From: an uncultured Eubacterium sp.
GTDB taxonomy: Bacteria; Bacillota; Clostridia; Lachnospirales; Lachnospiraceae
Assembly (NCBI GenBank): GCA_947178105.1
Contig: CAMWXD010000017.1
Span: forward strand, 1-64,000
Direction: 5' to 3'
Length of the DNA stretch: 64,000 nucleotides
Made by a program: the position numbers and the translations under genes. Shown here one piece after another: positions 16,570 to 25,608 of the stretch. Numbering within the stretch: the stretch's first letter is position 1; each line of letters opens with the position of its first letter. A model generated the notes under the pieces. That model saw nothing but the letters and a program-made list of their open reading frames with translations, was not told the DNA's origin and ran no database searches.

Positions 16570-17223
16570 TCAGCTTCGGTTTCTTTCCTGGACTTGCTTC
16601 ATATACGCAATAAATAAATGCATATCTGTAACAGGATTACACTCATGGCAATACACACCATCATGTACTTCCGACTGTCTTTGGTACAGCAGCTTTGCGC
16701 GTTTTAGCGCATCTGGCTGCCAACACAGCAAATACTCAAAAATGTCTGTTGTTTCACAATAATCTGGAAATTTGCCTTTCAGCAGCCTTTTTGCTTCCTG
16801 TTTCATTTTTTTTGCATCATATCCGAAAGGGGCATCTTTAAAATGCAGCACAAACCAGACTTCAAACGATGGATTTGAAAAGATGCAATGAAGACCTTTC
16901 TCACGCACCCCTTCTAAAAGATTAAACACATTGCTGATCGTGGTATTGGACTTTGGGTCAGAATCAAAAACGCAATATCCTCTGTCGCCCAATTCTAAAT
17001 TTAACGGTTTCTTCCCGATATACTGTTTCGCAAATTTCACGATGCCAAGCGCATCTGTATGTCCAGTTTCGACTGGTATTATTTTTACATTGTAGATGCG
17101 GTTCTCAAAATGCTGCAAATAGATTCGTTCTGTATTCCCTTCACAAAACAGATAAATACAGCACTTTTGCTTATCTTTTGTTTTCTTTCCTTTGATCTCC
17201 TGCCCACGGATTCGTCTGCCCAT
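16570..17223 (-). CDS. RloB-like Toprim-family protein (AbiLii-type)
   Basis: The 217-residue protein carries YLFCEGNTERIYLQHF near its N-terminus, the Glu-containing first motif of the RloB (PF13707) Toprim-like fold. It then shows VFDSDPKS, the acidic second motif, and SNPSFEVWFVLHF, the conserved RloB motif. It starts 3 bp after the ATPase gene ends, so the pair is translationally linked. RloA/RloB pairs occur in restriction-modification loci and as abortive-infection systems (AbiL). A nuclease-like role activated by the ATPase is the usual proposal; activity is inferred, not shown. Confidence 0.85.
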   Translation of the reverse strand: MGRRIRGQEIKGKKTKDKQKCCIYLFCEGNTERIYLQHFENRIYNVKIIPVETGHTDALGIVKFAKQYIGKKPLNLELGDRGYCVFDSDPKSNTTISNVFNLLEGVREKGLHCIFSNPSFEVWFVLHFKDAPFGYDAKKMKQEAKRLLKGKFPDYCETTDIFEYLLCWQPDALKRAKLLYQRQSEVHDGVYCHECNPVTDMHLFIAYMKQVQERNRS

Positions 17224-17226
17224 AGA

Positions 17227-18477
17227 TTATCCTTTCATGTAAGGGATGCGCCCAAAACGGCCATCCAGATAGCCAAGCTCAATATCCTCATTTTCATACA
17301 GCTCATAATCATCCAAAAGTTTGATACAGGTAGCTCCTTCCTGGTCCTTATCGACAAGGTAGACCTGGTCAGGATTTAACAGATTCAGGACTTTTGTATC
17401 GTGAGATGAAAAAAGCAACTGTGCATTGCCTGTGTTTACAGAAGGATTTCGAATCATATGCAAAAAATGTTGTGTTAATTTTGTATGAAAATTTTTTCCA
17501 AGCTCATCTTCCAATATCAGCCCACCGTTTTTGTCAGCACACATAAGCCTGGCAATATTTTCGATCACAGCAGAAGTTCCGGCAGAATCCTGTTCCAAAG
17601 CGATATCCATAGATTCGCCAAATGGGCTTTTATGAACAATGTGAATATCCAGCTTTTCCTCCAGTTCTGTCATCAAATCTGCGGTATCAACCGGAAAAGA
17701 ACCTAAGAAATCATTGACTAACTTATCTACGATCTCGATTACCCTTTTGCTTAATTTCTGCTTTTTTACATAAATATCTGTAATATTAAAATCTGCTTTT
17801 TGCAGTTCTTTTAAAAATATCTCTTTCTTTTCCGAATCGTTAACGACACTGTTTATCATAGAAGGTATATCAAAATTTGTATATTGCTGGCATTCCAAAT
17901 GAAACCAATGATAAACTTCTTTTACAGGCTCATAGCCCCATTCGGCAGCAACCGGCAGATACAGGCGGTTTTTATTCGTCTTGCCTGCAAGCTCTGTCTG
18001 TGTTTTCTCATCATTGCCATGAAAATCGTATTGATGCCCTGCATTTCTTTCAAACATAAGATACGGCTCGGATCTTTCTTTCAAATACCGCAGTAAATAC
18101 TCCTCCACCACCTCATTGTCCGTAATCGAAAAACCATAGGCATATTTTGTGCCATTTTGCGTAAATATAAATTCAAAACAAGACGGCTTCTTGCTGCATT
18201 CTGCGTCCATCTGAAAAACAGGCCTATGGATCCCGGAACTCTCTTTTCTCGAAATCGTATCTTGTATAAATCTAAATGCAAAAAAAACAGACTCTATGAT
18301 ATTTGTCTTACCAGATGCATTCGGCCCAACAAATCCAATACATTTATAGATACCTGCTTCTCCTTCCATGCCCTGGCATACCCAGTCATCCTCCTTATAT
18401 CTCGAATCAGCCCGGAAGTTAATGACGATTTCGTTTTTGATCGATTTATAATTTTCTACAGAATATTGGATCAGCAT
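17227..18477 (-). CDS. RloA-like ABC/AAA_15 ATPase (AbiLi-type)
   Basis: The start ATG at 18475-18477 has GGAGG 7 bases upstream. The 416-residue protein shows an SMC/RecF-like ATPase: Walker A GPNASGKTN at residues 51-59, the signature region before LILEDELGKNFHTKL (Walker B, acidic residues), and the H-loop LLFSSHDTKVLN near the C-terminus. The N-terminal motif FSVENYKSI-like (YSVENYKSIKN) is typical of the AAA_15 OLD/RloA group. It is the first gene of an operon with the RloB-like gene downstream. The pair fits phage defence by abortive infection; the trigger is not known. Confidence 0.87.
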   Translation of the reverse strand: MLIQYSVENYKSIKNEIVINFRADSRYKEDDWVCQGMEGEAGIYKCIGFVGPNASGKTNIIESVFFAFRFIQDTISRKESSGIHRPVFQMDAECSKKPSCFEFIFTQNGTKYAYGFSITDNEVVEEYLLRYLKERSEPYLMFERNAGHQYDFHGNDEKTQTELAGKTNKNRLYLPVAAEWGYEPVKEVYHWFHLECQQYTNFDIPSMINSVVNDSEKKEIFLKELQKADFNITDIYVKKQKLSKRVIEIVDKLVNDFLGSFPVDTADLMTELEEKLDIHIVHKSPFGESMDIALEQDSAGTSAVIENIARLMCADKNGGLILEDELGKNFHTKLTQHFLHMIRNPSVNTGNAQLLFSSHDTKVLNLLNPDQVYLVDKDQEGATCIKLLDDYELYENEDIELGYLDGRFGRIPYMKG

Positions 18478-18561
18478 AGTACACCTCCAAGCACATCGTT
18501 TTTTCACTTTTATAGCGCCCCATCCATGCAGCATTACTCTGCACAGACAGGGCATACTCTC

Positions 18562-21500
18562 TTACTGGAAATAAGCCACTCCGGATTCAAACAGCTTCAT
18601 ATCCTGTTCTCCATAAATATTCACCGCTACCGATTCCCCGCGCCGCTCGGAATGCGCCATCTTTCCAAAGATACGTCCGTCCGGGCTGGTGATGCCTTCG
18701 ATGGCGAGATAGGAGCCGTTGACGTTCCACTCCTCATCCATTGTCGGCACGCCGGCTTCATTGACATACTGGGTTGCCACCTGGCCGTTCGCAAACAGTT
18801 TTTTCAGCCATTCTTCCCCGGCGACAAAGCGCCCCTCTCCATGGGATGTCGGATTTGTATAGACGCTGCCAAGCTTTGCCTGCGCCAGCCATGGGCTCTT
18901 GTTTGATACGACCTTGGTATAAACCATCTTGGAAATATGCCGTCCGATCGTATTGTAAGTCAGCGTCGGCGAGTCCGCCTTCTGCTGCTTAATCTCGCCG
19001 TAAGGCAGCAGCCCCAGCTTAATGAATGCCTGGAAGCCGTTGCAGATGCCGAGCGCCAGGCCGTCCCTTTCGTTTAACAGGCGCATGACTGCTTCTTTTA
19101 CCCGCTCATTGCGGAATGCATTGGCAAAAAACTTCGCTGAGCCTTCCGGTTCGTCGCCTGCGGAAAATCCGCCCGGAAACATTAAAATCTGCGACTGGCT
19201 GATCGCACGCTCAAATGCTTCTACAGAATCGCGGATATCGGCGCCGTCCAGGTTTTTAAACACTTTTACAATCGTCTGTGCGCCGGCGCGTTCAAATGCC
19301 CTTGCAGAATCGTCTTCACAGTTTGTGCCTGGAAATACCGGGATAAATACAGTTGGCTGCGCCGTTTTATGCCTGCATACGTAGATGCTGTCCGCCCGGT
19401 AAATCTTTGTGTGCAATTCTTCTTTTCCTTCTGCGGCAACCGTTGGGAATACCTTTTCCAGCGTTTTCGTCCATGCATGCAGCGCCTCGTCCATGGAAAT
19501 TTTCACCTCGCCGTAGCAAAAAGCGCCATCGGCTGTAACTTCGCCAATGACTGCATAACGATCCAAAAGCCCTGCGCCGCGTACGGCAGCTTCCGCCTGC
19601 TCCAGCCTGTCAGAAGGCACTTCGGCAACAAAGCTGCCAAAATCCGGCGCAAATAGCTGCTGCGCGGATACGGCTTTTGAATCCAGGCACACGCCCAGCT
19701 TGTTTCCAAATGCCATTTTGCTGACTGCCGCGGCGATTCCTTTGCCGTCCAGTGCATAGGCAGAGATCACGATACCCTGCTGGATCAGCGTATGCATAGT
19801 ATCATACAATGCTTTTATACGTTCATAGACCGGCAGGTCGTAAGCGTCTGTCTCGACAGACAGGCGAACCAGCCTGTTTCCCGGTGCCTTTAACTCCGGC
19901 GTAATGATATCGCGCTGCTTTGCAGTATCTACGGCAAACGAAACCAGTGTCGGCGGGACATCGATTTCGTTAAACGTCCCGGACATCGAGTCTTTTCCGC
20001 CAATGGACGGCAGCCCAAACCCGATCTGAGCGGCATAGGCTCCAAGCAGCGACGCAAACGGCTGGCTCCAGCGGGACGGCTCTTTGCTCATCCTGCGGAA
20101 ATATTCCTGGAACGTAAACCTCACCTTGCTGTAATCACCGCCAGCCGCAACAATTCTGGACAGCGACTCTAATACTGCATAGACCGCCCCATGGTACGGC
20201 GACCAGCTCGATAAATATGGGTCAAAGCCATATGCCATCATCGTAACCGTATCTGTTTTCCCATGCAGCACCGGAAGCTTCGCCACCATAGACTGTGTCT
20301 CCGTAAGCTGGTAACGGCCGCCGTACGGCATAAAGACGCTGCCTGCGCCGATCGAGCCGTCAAACATCTCCACAAGCCCCTTCTGCGAGCATACATTCAG
20401 ATCCGACAGCGTATCCAGCCATGCCGATCGGATATCGCCTGCCTGCACATCGTTTCTGACTTTCTCAAGCTCCAATTTGCGGAAAAAATTGTCCTCCTGC
20501 GACGGAAGCTCTACGGCAACGGCTGCTTCTTGATGTGCGCCGTTCGTATTTAAAAACGCCCTGGAAATATTGACAATTTCGCTGCCTCGCCACAACAGCA
20601 CAAGCCGCGGCTCTTTTGTCACGACTGCCACCGGGACTGCTTCTAAGTTTTCCTCTTTTGCGAAAGCCAAAAACGAATCCAGATCCTGCGGTGCGATCAC
20701 ACATGCCATGCGTTCCTGAGATTCGGAAATTGCGATCTCTGTACCGTCCAGCCCGGCATATTTTTTCGGCACCTTATCTAACTCAATGCGAAGCCCGTCT
20801 GCAAGCTCCCCGATCGCCACTGATACGCCGCCTGCGCCGAAATCGTTGCATTTTTTTATCATATGCGATACTTCCGGCCTGCGGAACAGCCTTTGCAGTT
20901 TGCGTTCTGTCGGCGCATTTCCTTTTTGTACTTCTGCGCCGCATGTATCGATCGACTGGGTTGTATGCGCTTTGGAAGACCCGGTCGCGCCGCCGCACCC
21001 GTCACGCCCGGTACGCCCGCCGAGCAGCACAATGATATCTCCCGGGTCAGATGTTAAGCGCTGTACGGCTGACCTTGGCGCCGCACCCATCACTGCGCCG
21101 ATCTCCATACGCTTTGCCACATAATCCGGGTGATAGACCTCCTTGACATAGCCTGTCGCAAGCCCGATCTGGTTTCCATAAGAAGAATAGCCCCTTGCTG
21201 CTCCTCTCGTCAGGGTCTTCTGCGGCAGCTTTCCTGCTAACGTCTCACTGACCGGAAGCGTCGGGTCTGCCGCGCCTGTGACACGCATCGCCTGGTATAC
21301 ATACGTACGCCCGGACAGCGGGTCGCGGATTGCGCCACCCAGGCAGGTTGCCGCCCCGCCGAACGGCTCGATTTCGGTCGGATGGTTGTGCGTCTCGTTT
21401 TTAAAATTCACAAGCCACTCCTCCGTCTTTCCGTCGATTTCTACCGGAACGACGATCGAGCAGGCATTAATTTCATCCGACTCTTCCTGGTCCTCCAATT

Positions 21501-22368
21501 TGCCTTCCTGCTTCAGCCGTTTCATTGCCATCAGCGCCAAGTCCATCAGGCAGACAAACTTATCGCTCCTGCCGGCATACAGGTTTTGAAACGAATCCAG
21601 ATAATGCGCATACGTCTCTTCGATCGGCGCACGGTAATAGCCGTCCGCAAAGGACACATCCGTAAGCTCTGTTAAAAACGTCGTATGGCGGCAGTGGTCA
21701 GACCAATACGTATCGAGCACGCGGATTTCAGTCATAGACGGGTCACGCTTTTCCTCGTTTTTAAAATATGCCTGGATATGCAGAAAATCCTGATACGTCA
21801 TAGCAAGATTTAAAGAACCATACAGCTCCTTTAACTGCGCATCCGCCATATTGCTAAAGCCGTCAAATACAGCCACATCCTTTGGCTCGTCAAACTTCTG
21901 GATCAGCGTCTGCGGCTTTTCCATCCCGCTTTCCCTGGAATCTACTGGGTTGATACAGTGCTTTTTCACAGCTTCCCATTCGCTGTCGCTCAGCTCGCCG
22001 TTTATCACATACGTAACCGCCGTACGCACCACCGGCTCCTCAGAGCTGTCTAACAACTGGATACACTGTTTTGCAGAGTCCGCCCTCTGGTCAAACTGCC
22101 CCGGCAGGTATTCCACGCAAAACACCCTGCCGCCTTTTGCGTCAAAGGTTTCCTCATAAATATCATCCACCGGCGGCTCTGAAAATACGGTTACTTTTGC
22201 TATCTCAAAGGTCTTGTCTGAAATATTTTCCACATCATACCGTATCAGCGCACGCACATCCGTGACGCCTGCAATACCCAGGTAGTGCCTGATTTCATGC
22301 TTTAACGATTTTGCGGCAACCGCATACGGCGGCTTTTTTTCAGCAAATACACGCCTTACATTTCCCAT
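18562..22368 (-). CDS. purL: Phosphoribosylformylglycinamidine synthase, single-chain
   Basis: The 1268-residue enzyme converts FGAR, ATP and glutamine to FGAM in purine synthesis. Domains in order are the N-terminal linker, the AIRS-like synthase halves (for example FKNETHNHPTEIEPFGGAATCLGGAIRD and the second half with SIGGKDSMSG), and a C-terminal class I glutaminase with LALGICNGFQA (nucleophile Cys about residue 1110) and SHGEGRF. Clostridia usually have this long form instead of the separate PurS/PurQ/PurL of Bacillus. The ATG has AGGAGGG upstream. No purine riboswitch is visible in its short leader. Confidence 0.97.
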   Translation of the reverse strand: MGNVRRVFAEKKPPYAVAAKSLKHEIRHYLGIAGVTDVRALIRYDVENISDKTFEIAKVTVFSEPPVDDIYEETFDAKGGRVFCVEYLPGQFDQRADSAKQCIQLLDSSEEPVVRTAVTYVINGELSDSEWEAVKKHCINPVDSRESGMEKPQTLIQKFDEPKDVAVFDGFSNMADAQLKELYGSLNLAMTYQDFLHIQAYFKNEEKRDPSMTEIRVLDTYWSDHCRHTTFLTELTDVSFADGYYRAPIEETYAHYLDSFQNLYAGRSDKFVCLMDLALMAMKRLKQEGKLEDQEESDEINACSIVVPVEIDGKTEEWLVNFKNETHNHPTEIEPFGGAATCLGGAIRDPLSGRTYVYQAMRVTGAADPTLPVSETLAGKLPQKTLTRGAARGYSSYGNQIGLATGYVKEVYHPDYVAKRMEIGAVMGAAPRSAVQRLTSDPGDIIVLLGGRTGRDGCGGATGSSKAHTTQSIDTCGAEVQKGNAPTERKLQRLFRRPEVSHMIKKCNDFGAGGVSVAIGELADGLRIELDKVPKKYAGLDGTEIAISESQERMACVIAPQDLDSFLAFAKEENLEAVPVAVVTKEPRLVLLWRGSEIVNISRAFLNTNGAHQEAAVAVELPSQEDNFFRKLELEKVRNDVQAGDIRSAWLDTLSDLNVCSQKGLVEMFDGSIGAGSVFMPYGGRYQLTETQSMVAKLPVLHGKTDTVTMMAYGFDPYLSSWSPYHGAVYAVLESLSRIVAAGGDYSKVRFTFQEYFRRMSKEPSRWSQPFASLLGAYAAQIGFGLPSIGGKDSMSGTFNEIDVPPTLVSFAVDTAKQRDIITPELKAPGNRLVRLSVETDAYDLPVYERIKALYDTMHTLIQQGIVISAYALDGKGIAAAVSKMAFGNKLGVCLDSKAVSAQQLFAPDFGSFVAEVPSDRLEQAEAAVRGAGLLDRYAVIGEVTADGAFCYGEVKISMDEALHAWTKTLEKVFPTVAAEGKEELHTKIYRADSIYVCRHKTAQPTVFIPVFPGTNCEDDSARAFERAGAQTIVKVFKNLDGADIRDSVEAFERAISQSQILMFPGGFSAGDEPEGSAKFFANAFRNERVKEAVMRLLNERDGLALGICNGFQAFIKLGLLPYGEIKQQKADSPTLTYNTIGRHISKMVYTKVVSNKSPWLAQAKLGSVYTNPTSHGEGRFVAGEEWLKKLFANGQVATQYVNEAGVPTMDEEWNVNGSYLAIEGITSPDGRIFGKMAHSERRGESVAVNIYGEQDMKLFESGVAYFQ

Positions 22369-22445
22369 TTTGTGTCCCTCCTGTATTTTTATGATTCGTA
22401 ATAAAATAGGCTAACAATCCTACTAGAGAGTATAACGCATTCTGT

Positions 22446-22474
22446 TTGCTTTTTCTATAGTTCTTTGATACAAT
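22446..22474 (+). promoter_or_regulatory. Sigma-A-like promoter of the two-component operon
   Basis: TTGCTT (22446-22451), 17-bp spacer, TACAAT (22469-22474). It drives the response regulator, kinase and following gene on the plus strand. Confidence 0.6.
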
Positions 22475-22562
22475 TTCTATATTAATTATTTGCCGTTTTG
22501 ATGCTTTTATAAAGTAAAGTAGAGTGCGTAATTACACCAAATTTAATCCGGAGGAACTTACC

Positions 22563-23222
22563 TTGATTCATATATTGATCGCAGAAGACGAGAAACCGAT
22601 CTCCAACCTGATCCGGCTAAGCCTGAAAAATGCCGGATATCTATGCGACTGTGCCTTTAACGGCACACAGGCTGCCGATTTCATCGAAGCAGGCAGCTAC
22701 GACCTGATCTTACTGGATATCATGCTGCCGGATATCGACGGCTTCGAACTGATGGAATATATCCGGCCGCTTGGGATCCCCGTTATTTTTATCACAGCAA
22801 AAAATTCCGTTACAGACAAAGTCAAAGGGCTGCGCATGGGCGCGGAGGACTATATCGTAAAGCCGTTTGAAATCATCGAGCTGTTGGCGCGCATCGACGT
22901 CGTCCTGCGCCGTTACCATAAAACCGAAGAAATCATCGAAGCCGCCGGGCTTGTGATTGATACAAAATCCCGGAAGGTCACACGGGACGGCACCGACATT
23001 GCCCTTACCCCAAAGGAGTACGAGCTGTTATTGTTGTTTGTACAAAACCCAAACACGGCGCTGTACCGCGAGACGATCTACGAACGGATCTGGGAAAAGG
23101 AATTTATCTACGGCAGCAAGACTGTAGACCTGCATATCCAGCGCCTGCGCCGCAAAGCGCATCTGGAAAAGGAACTGCTTGCTGTCAATAAAGTCGGATA
23201 CCGGCTTGAGGTAAAAGAATGA
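22563..23222 (+). CDS. OmpR/VanR-family response regulator
   Basis: The start is TTG at 22563-22565 with GGAGG 8 bases before it; an in-frame GTG at 22524 gives an N-terminus not usual in the family. The 219-residue protein has a receiver domain (DE pocket at residues 9-10, phospho-acceptor Asp52 in LLDIMLPDIDG, Lys in VKPFE) and a winged-helix DNA-binding domain (TPKEYELLLLF, NPNTALYRETIYERIWEKEF, VDLHIQRLRRK). It overlaps the kinase gene by ATGA. With the following VanY-like carboxypeptidase it suggests control of cell-wall metabolism, but there are no van ligase genes. Confidence 0.92.
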   Translation: MIHILIAEDEKPISNLIRLSLKNAGYLCDCAFNGTQAADFIEAGSYDLILLDIMLPDIDGFELMEYIRPLGIPVIFITAKNSVTDKVKGLRMGAEDYIVKPFEIIELLARIDVVLRRYHKTEEIIEAAGLVIDTKSRKVTRDGTDIALTPKEYELLLLFVQNPNTALYRETIYERIWEKEFIYGSKTVDLHIQRLRRKAHLEKELLAVNKVGYRLEVKE

Positions 23223-24619
23223 AATTTCGAATCAAAGCTACCTGCTGTATGATTACGCTGATGGCGCTTTTTTTTGGTGCCGGAGGGAGCGCCCTGATCT
23301 CCATTACCTTTCATACTTCCCTCCAGCAGGAAAAGAAAACCGCGCAGGAATCCTACCGCATGATCTTAAATACACTGCAAATCGTCAACAATATGGACGA
23401 ATGGACAGACGAAAAAGATATTTCCAAAATACTGGAACAGCTCTCTGCACAGGACGCCTTTGGAGCGGCATTGCAGCTCCATTCCAATACTGGGGTCTTA
23501 TATTCCAAAGGCGCTGTCGCGGCACATTTGAAAGACCTTTCCGACCAGACCGATACGTCGCATCTTGCCTGCACCATTTTTTCCACGCCGGATACCGGAT
23601 ATTACCTACAGCTTTCCGGCTCTTTTTTTGTCGGCAAGGAAAGCTATTACCTGGAAGCAGCCTATGACATCTCTTCCATCTATGAAGCGCGCACCCAGCA
23701 GCAGGAGCTTTTTCAGCAGATTTTTATTATTCTGATCGCGGCATGTGCCTGCTTTTCCTATATCCTTGCCTTTTTCCTGACCCGGCCGTTAGCGCGCCTG
23801 TCAAAAGCCTCGCGTGAGATCGCCTGCGGCAATTATGACTACCGCAGCAGGATCAAGAGCAACGATGAAGTCGGCGCTGTATCCAGGGATTTTGACCTGA
23901 TGGCAGACCACCTGCAAAACAGCATCGAACAGCTTAAAAATGCGATGGAGCGCCAAAACCTGTTTATCGGAAACTTTACCCATGAGCTGAAAACGCCGAT
24001 GACCTCCATTATCGGCTACGCCGACCTGTTAAGAAGCCAGGCGCTCTCCAAGGAGGACGAGGCGGACGCCGCCAAATATATTTTCTCCGAGGGAAAACGG
24101 TTAGAACGCCTGTCCTTAAAACTGCTTGATATTTTCGTCTCTGAGCATGAATCGTTTACGCTTGCAAAAGCCTGTGCCGCAGACATTATTACCAATCTTG
24201 TCACCCATTTAAAACCAGTGCTTGCAAAAGAGCAGATTGCGCTGGAATGCGACTGCGAACAGGGTTACTGTATGCTGGATACCGATTTTTTCGGCTCGCT
24301 GCTTGTCAATCTGATTGAAAATGCAAGAAAAGCTTTGACAGACGGCGGTACGATAAAGGTCAGCTTAGCCATGACAGACGACGGATGCACGGTCAGGGTT
24401 GCCGACAACGGCAGCGGCATCCCGCAAAGCGCCCTTTCCCATATTACAGAAGCTTTTTACCGCGTGGATAAATCCCGCTCACGGGCACAGGGCGGCGCTG
24501 GCCTTGGGCTGACGCTGTGTTCCGATATCGCAAGGATGCATCACGGTACGATCTCGTTTGAGAGCCAGGAAGGATACGGTACGACCGTCACTGTGGAACT
24601 GAAAGGAGGACGGGCATGA
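23219..24619 (+). CDS. Sensor histidine kinase, HAMP type
   Basis: This 466-residue kinase has TM1 at about residues 8-32, an extracellular sensor region of about 130 residues, TM2 at about 165-185, a HAMP domain (LTRPLARLSKASREIACGNYD), and DHp with NFTHELKTPM (phospho-His255). The ATPase domain shows an N-box LLVNLIENARKA, G1 DNGSGIP and G2 GGAGLGL. Both overlaps (ATGA with the regulator upstream and the hypothetical downstream) mean tight translational coupling of all three genes. The sensor loop has no recognised domain. Confidence 0.93.
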   Translation: MKFRIKATCCMITLMALFFGAGGSALISITFHTSLQQEKKTAQESYRMILNTLQIVNNMDEWTDEKDISKILEQLSAQDAFGAALQLHSNTGVLYSKGAVAAHLKDLSDQTDTSHLACTIFSTPDTGYYLQLSGSFFVGKESYYLEAAYDISSIYEARTQQQELFQQIFIILIAACACFSYILAFFLTRPLARLSKASREIACGNYDYRSRIKSNDEVGAVSRDFDLMADHLQNSIEQLKNAMERQNLFIGNFTHELKTPMTSIIGYADLLRSQALSKEDEADAAKYIFSEGKRLERLSLKLLDIFVSEHESFTLAKACAADIITNLVTHLKPVLAKEQIALECDCEQGYCMLDTDFFGSLLVNLIENARKALTDGGTIKVSLAMTDDGCTVRVADNGSGIPQSALSHITEAFYRVDKSRSRAQGGAGLGLTLCSDIARMHHGTISFESQEGYGTTVTVELKGGRA

Positions 24620-25455
24620 AAACACTGAAAAAAATTCTGGTTACCTGTTTTTATCTGGCATTTACGCTTGCCGTATGTACGGCAGGATTTTTGCTGCCTT
24701 CTATATTAAACGACTATCAGGATCGCCAAATATTTGCAAAAATCGAACACACCGCAATGGAACCGCCGGAGCTAACTTACAGTTCCAGCCTGTTTGACAC
24801 CCTGCACCTGCTTTCTCAGGAACACTATTTTGTCAATTACCCCTCCACAGGCAGCAAACGAACCTCCGAAGAGGCCTGCGCAAAATCGCTGGAATTTATA
24901 GAATCGCTGGATGCATACGGATTTCAGTTGTCCGAACCGATCGCCGCCGCCAACTGTTCAGCGACTTTGCAGCTTGCGATTGTATCTGTAGATTCTCCCT
25001 ATCCTAACATCATACAAGACGTTTCATCCGCTGTAGACACAGAGGATGCCAAAAAACAGGCGGCGGATACTGCTTCGGATATTACGACCGCTGTTGTCTG
25101 GAAATGCTCCATTTATTATGAATCCGGCTACTGGATCAATCTATGGCTCGACGACAAGAGCGGAAAAGCCGTCGCCTGTTCGATGTTTACAGACCAGATC
25201 TACGCACTGATTCACTATGGGAGTAAACAGCAGTTAGACAGCTTTGCCTCGACTGCCGCAAACTTTTTGGAAGATTATTACGAACTGCCCGCCACGCTGC
25301 TGGAACAGTCTGTCATCCACTCAACCTATCCTTTATTTGATAAAGGCGGCAATGTAATGGAAGCTTCCTATATTATCCAGTTAAAGGAAGAGGACGGAAA
25401 CCTGATCCAGATCCCTTTGCAGCTTTCCCAGGATTGCATGATCTTAAACAACTGA
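24616..25455 (+). CDS. Membrane-anchored extracytoplasmic protein of a two-component operon
   Basis: The 279-residue protein has one N-terminal membrane segment (about residues 8-30) that looks like a signal anchor, with no lipobox clearly in place. The remainder is extracellular, polar, with an alternation of helix and strand and no known domain. It starts within the kinase gene's stop codon (ATGA overlap) after GGAGG, so its level is tied to the kinase. Such third genes often modulate the kinase or are its sensed target. The function is not recognised; tRNA-like or enzymatic motifs are not present. Confidence 0.65.
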   Translation: MKTLKKILVTCFYLAFTLAVCTAGFLLPSILNDYQDRQIFAKIEHTAMEPPELTYSSSLFDTLHLLSQEHYFVNYPSTGSKRTSEEACAKSLEFIESLDAYGFQLSEPIAAANCSATLQLAIVSVDSPYPNIIQDVSSAVDTEDAKKQAADTASDITTAVVWKCSIYYESGYWINLWLDDKSGKAVACSMFTDQIYALIHYGSKQQLDSFASTAANFLEDYYELPATLLEQSVIHSTYPLFDKGGNVMEASYIIQLKEEDGNLIQIPLQLSQDCMILNN

Positions 25456-25520
25456 CCTCATTTTTTGTCATCCTTGCCAAAAAGATGCCAAAAAAATGTA
25501 TTTTCTTTGCCTTTTTGTAT

Positions 25521-25587
25521 TATAATTCTTTCATAGTTTCCGATAACTATAAGGGGTATTTTCCATATTTCCGCAAAATACCCCGTT
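25521..25587 (+). promoter_or_regulatory. -10 element and leader hairpin ahead of the VanY-like gene
   Basis: TATAAT occurs at 25521-25526 with a poor -35. In the leader GGGGTATTTT and AAAATACCCC (about 25553-25585) form a perfect 10-bp stem just upstream of the GTGAGG ribosome site. No T run follows. It could be an attenuator, an mRNA-stabilising stem or a protein site. Confidence 0.45.
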
Positions 25588-25608
25588 CAAGAAAGTGAGG
25601 TACTGCTC

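Noticed and set aside
22369..22562. Purine or PRPP riboswitch upstream of purL
   Set aside because: The minus-strand leader is short and has no purine-aptamer-like core; a -10-like TATACT is all that stands out.
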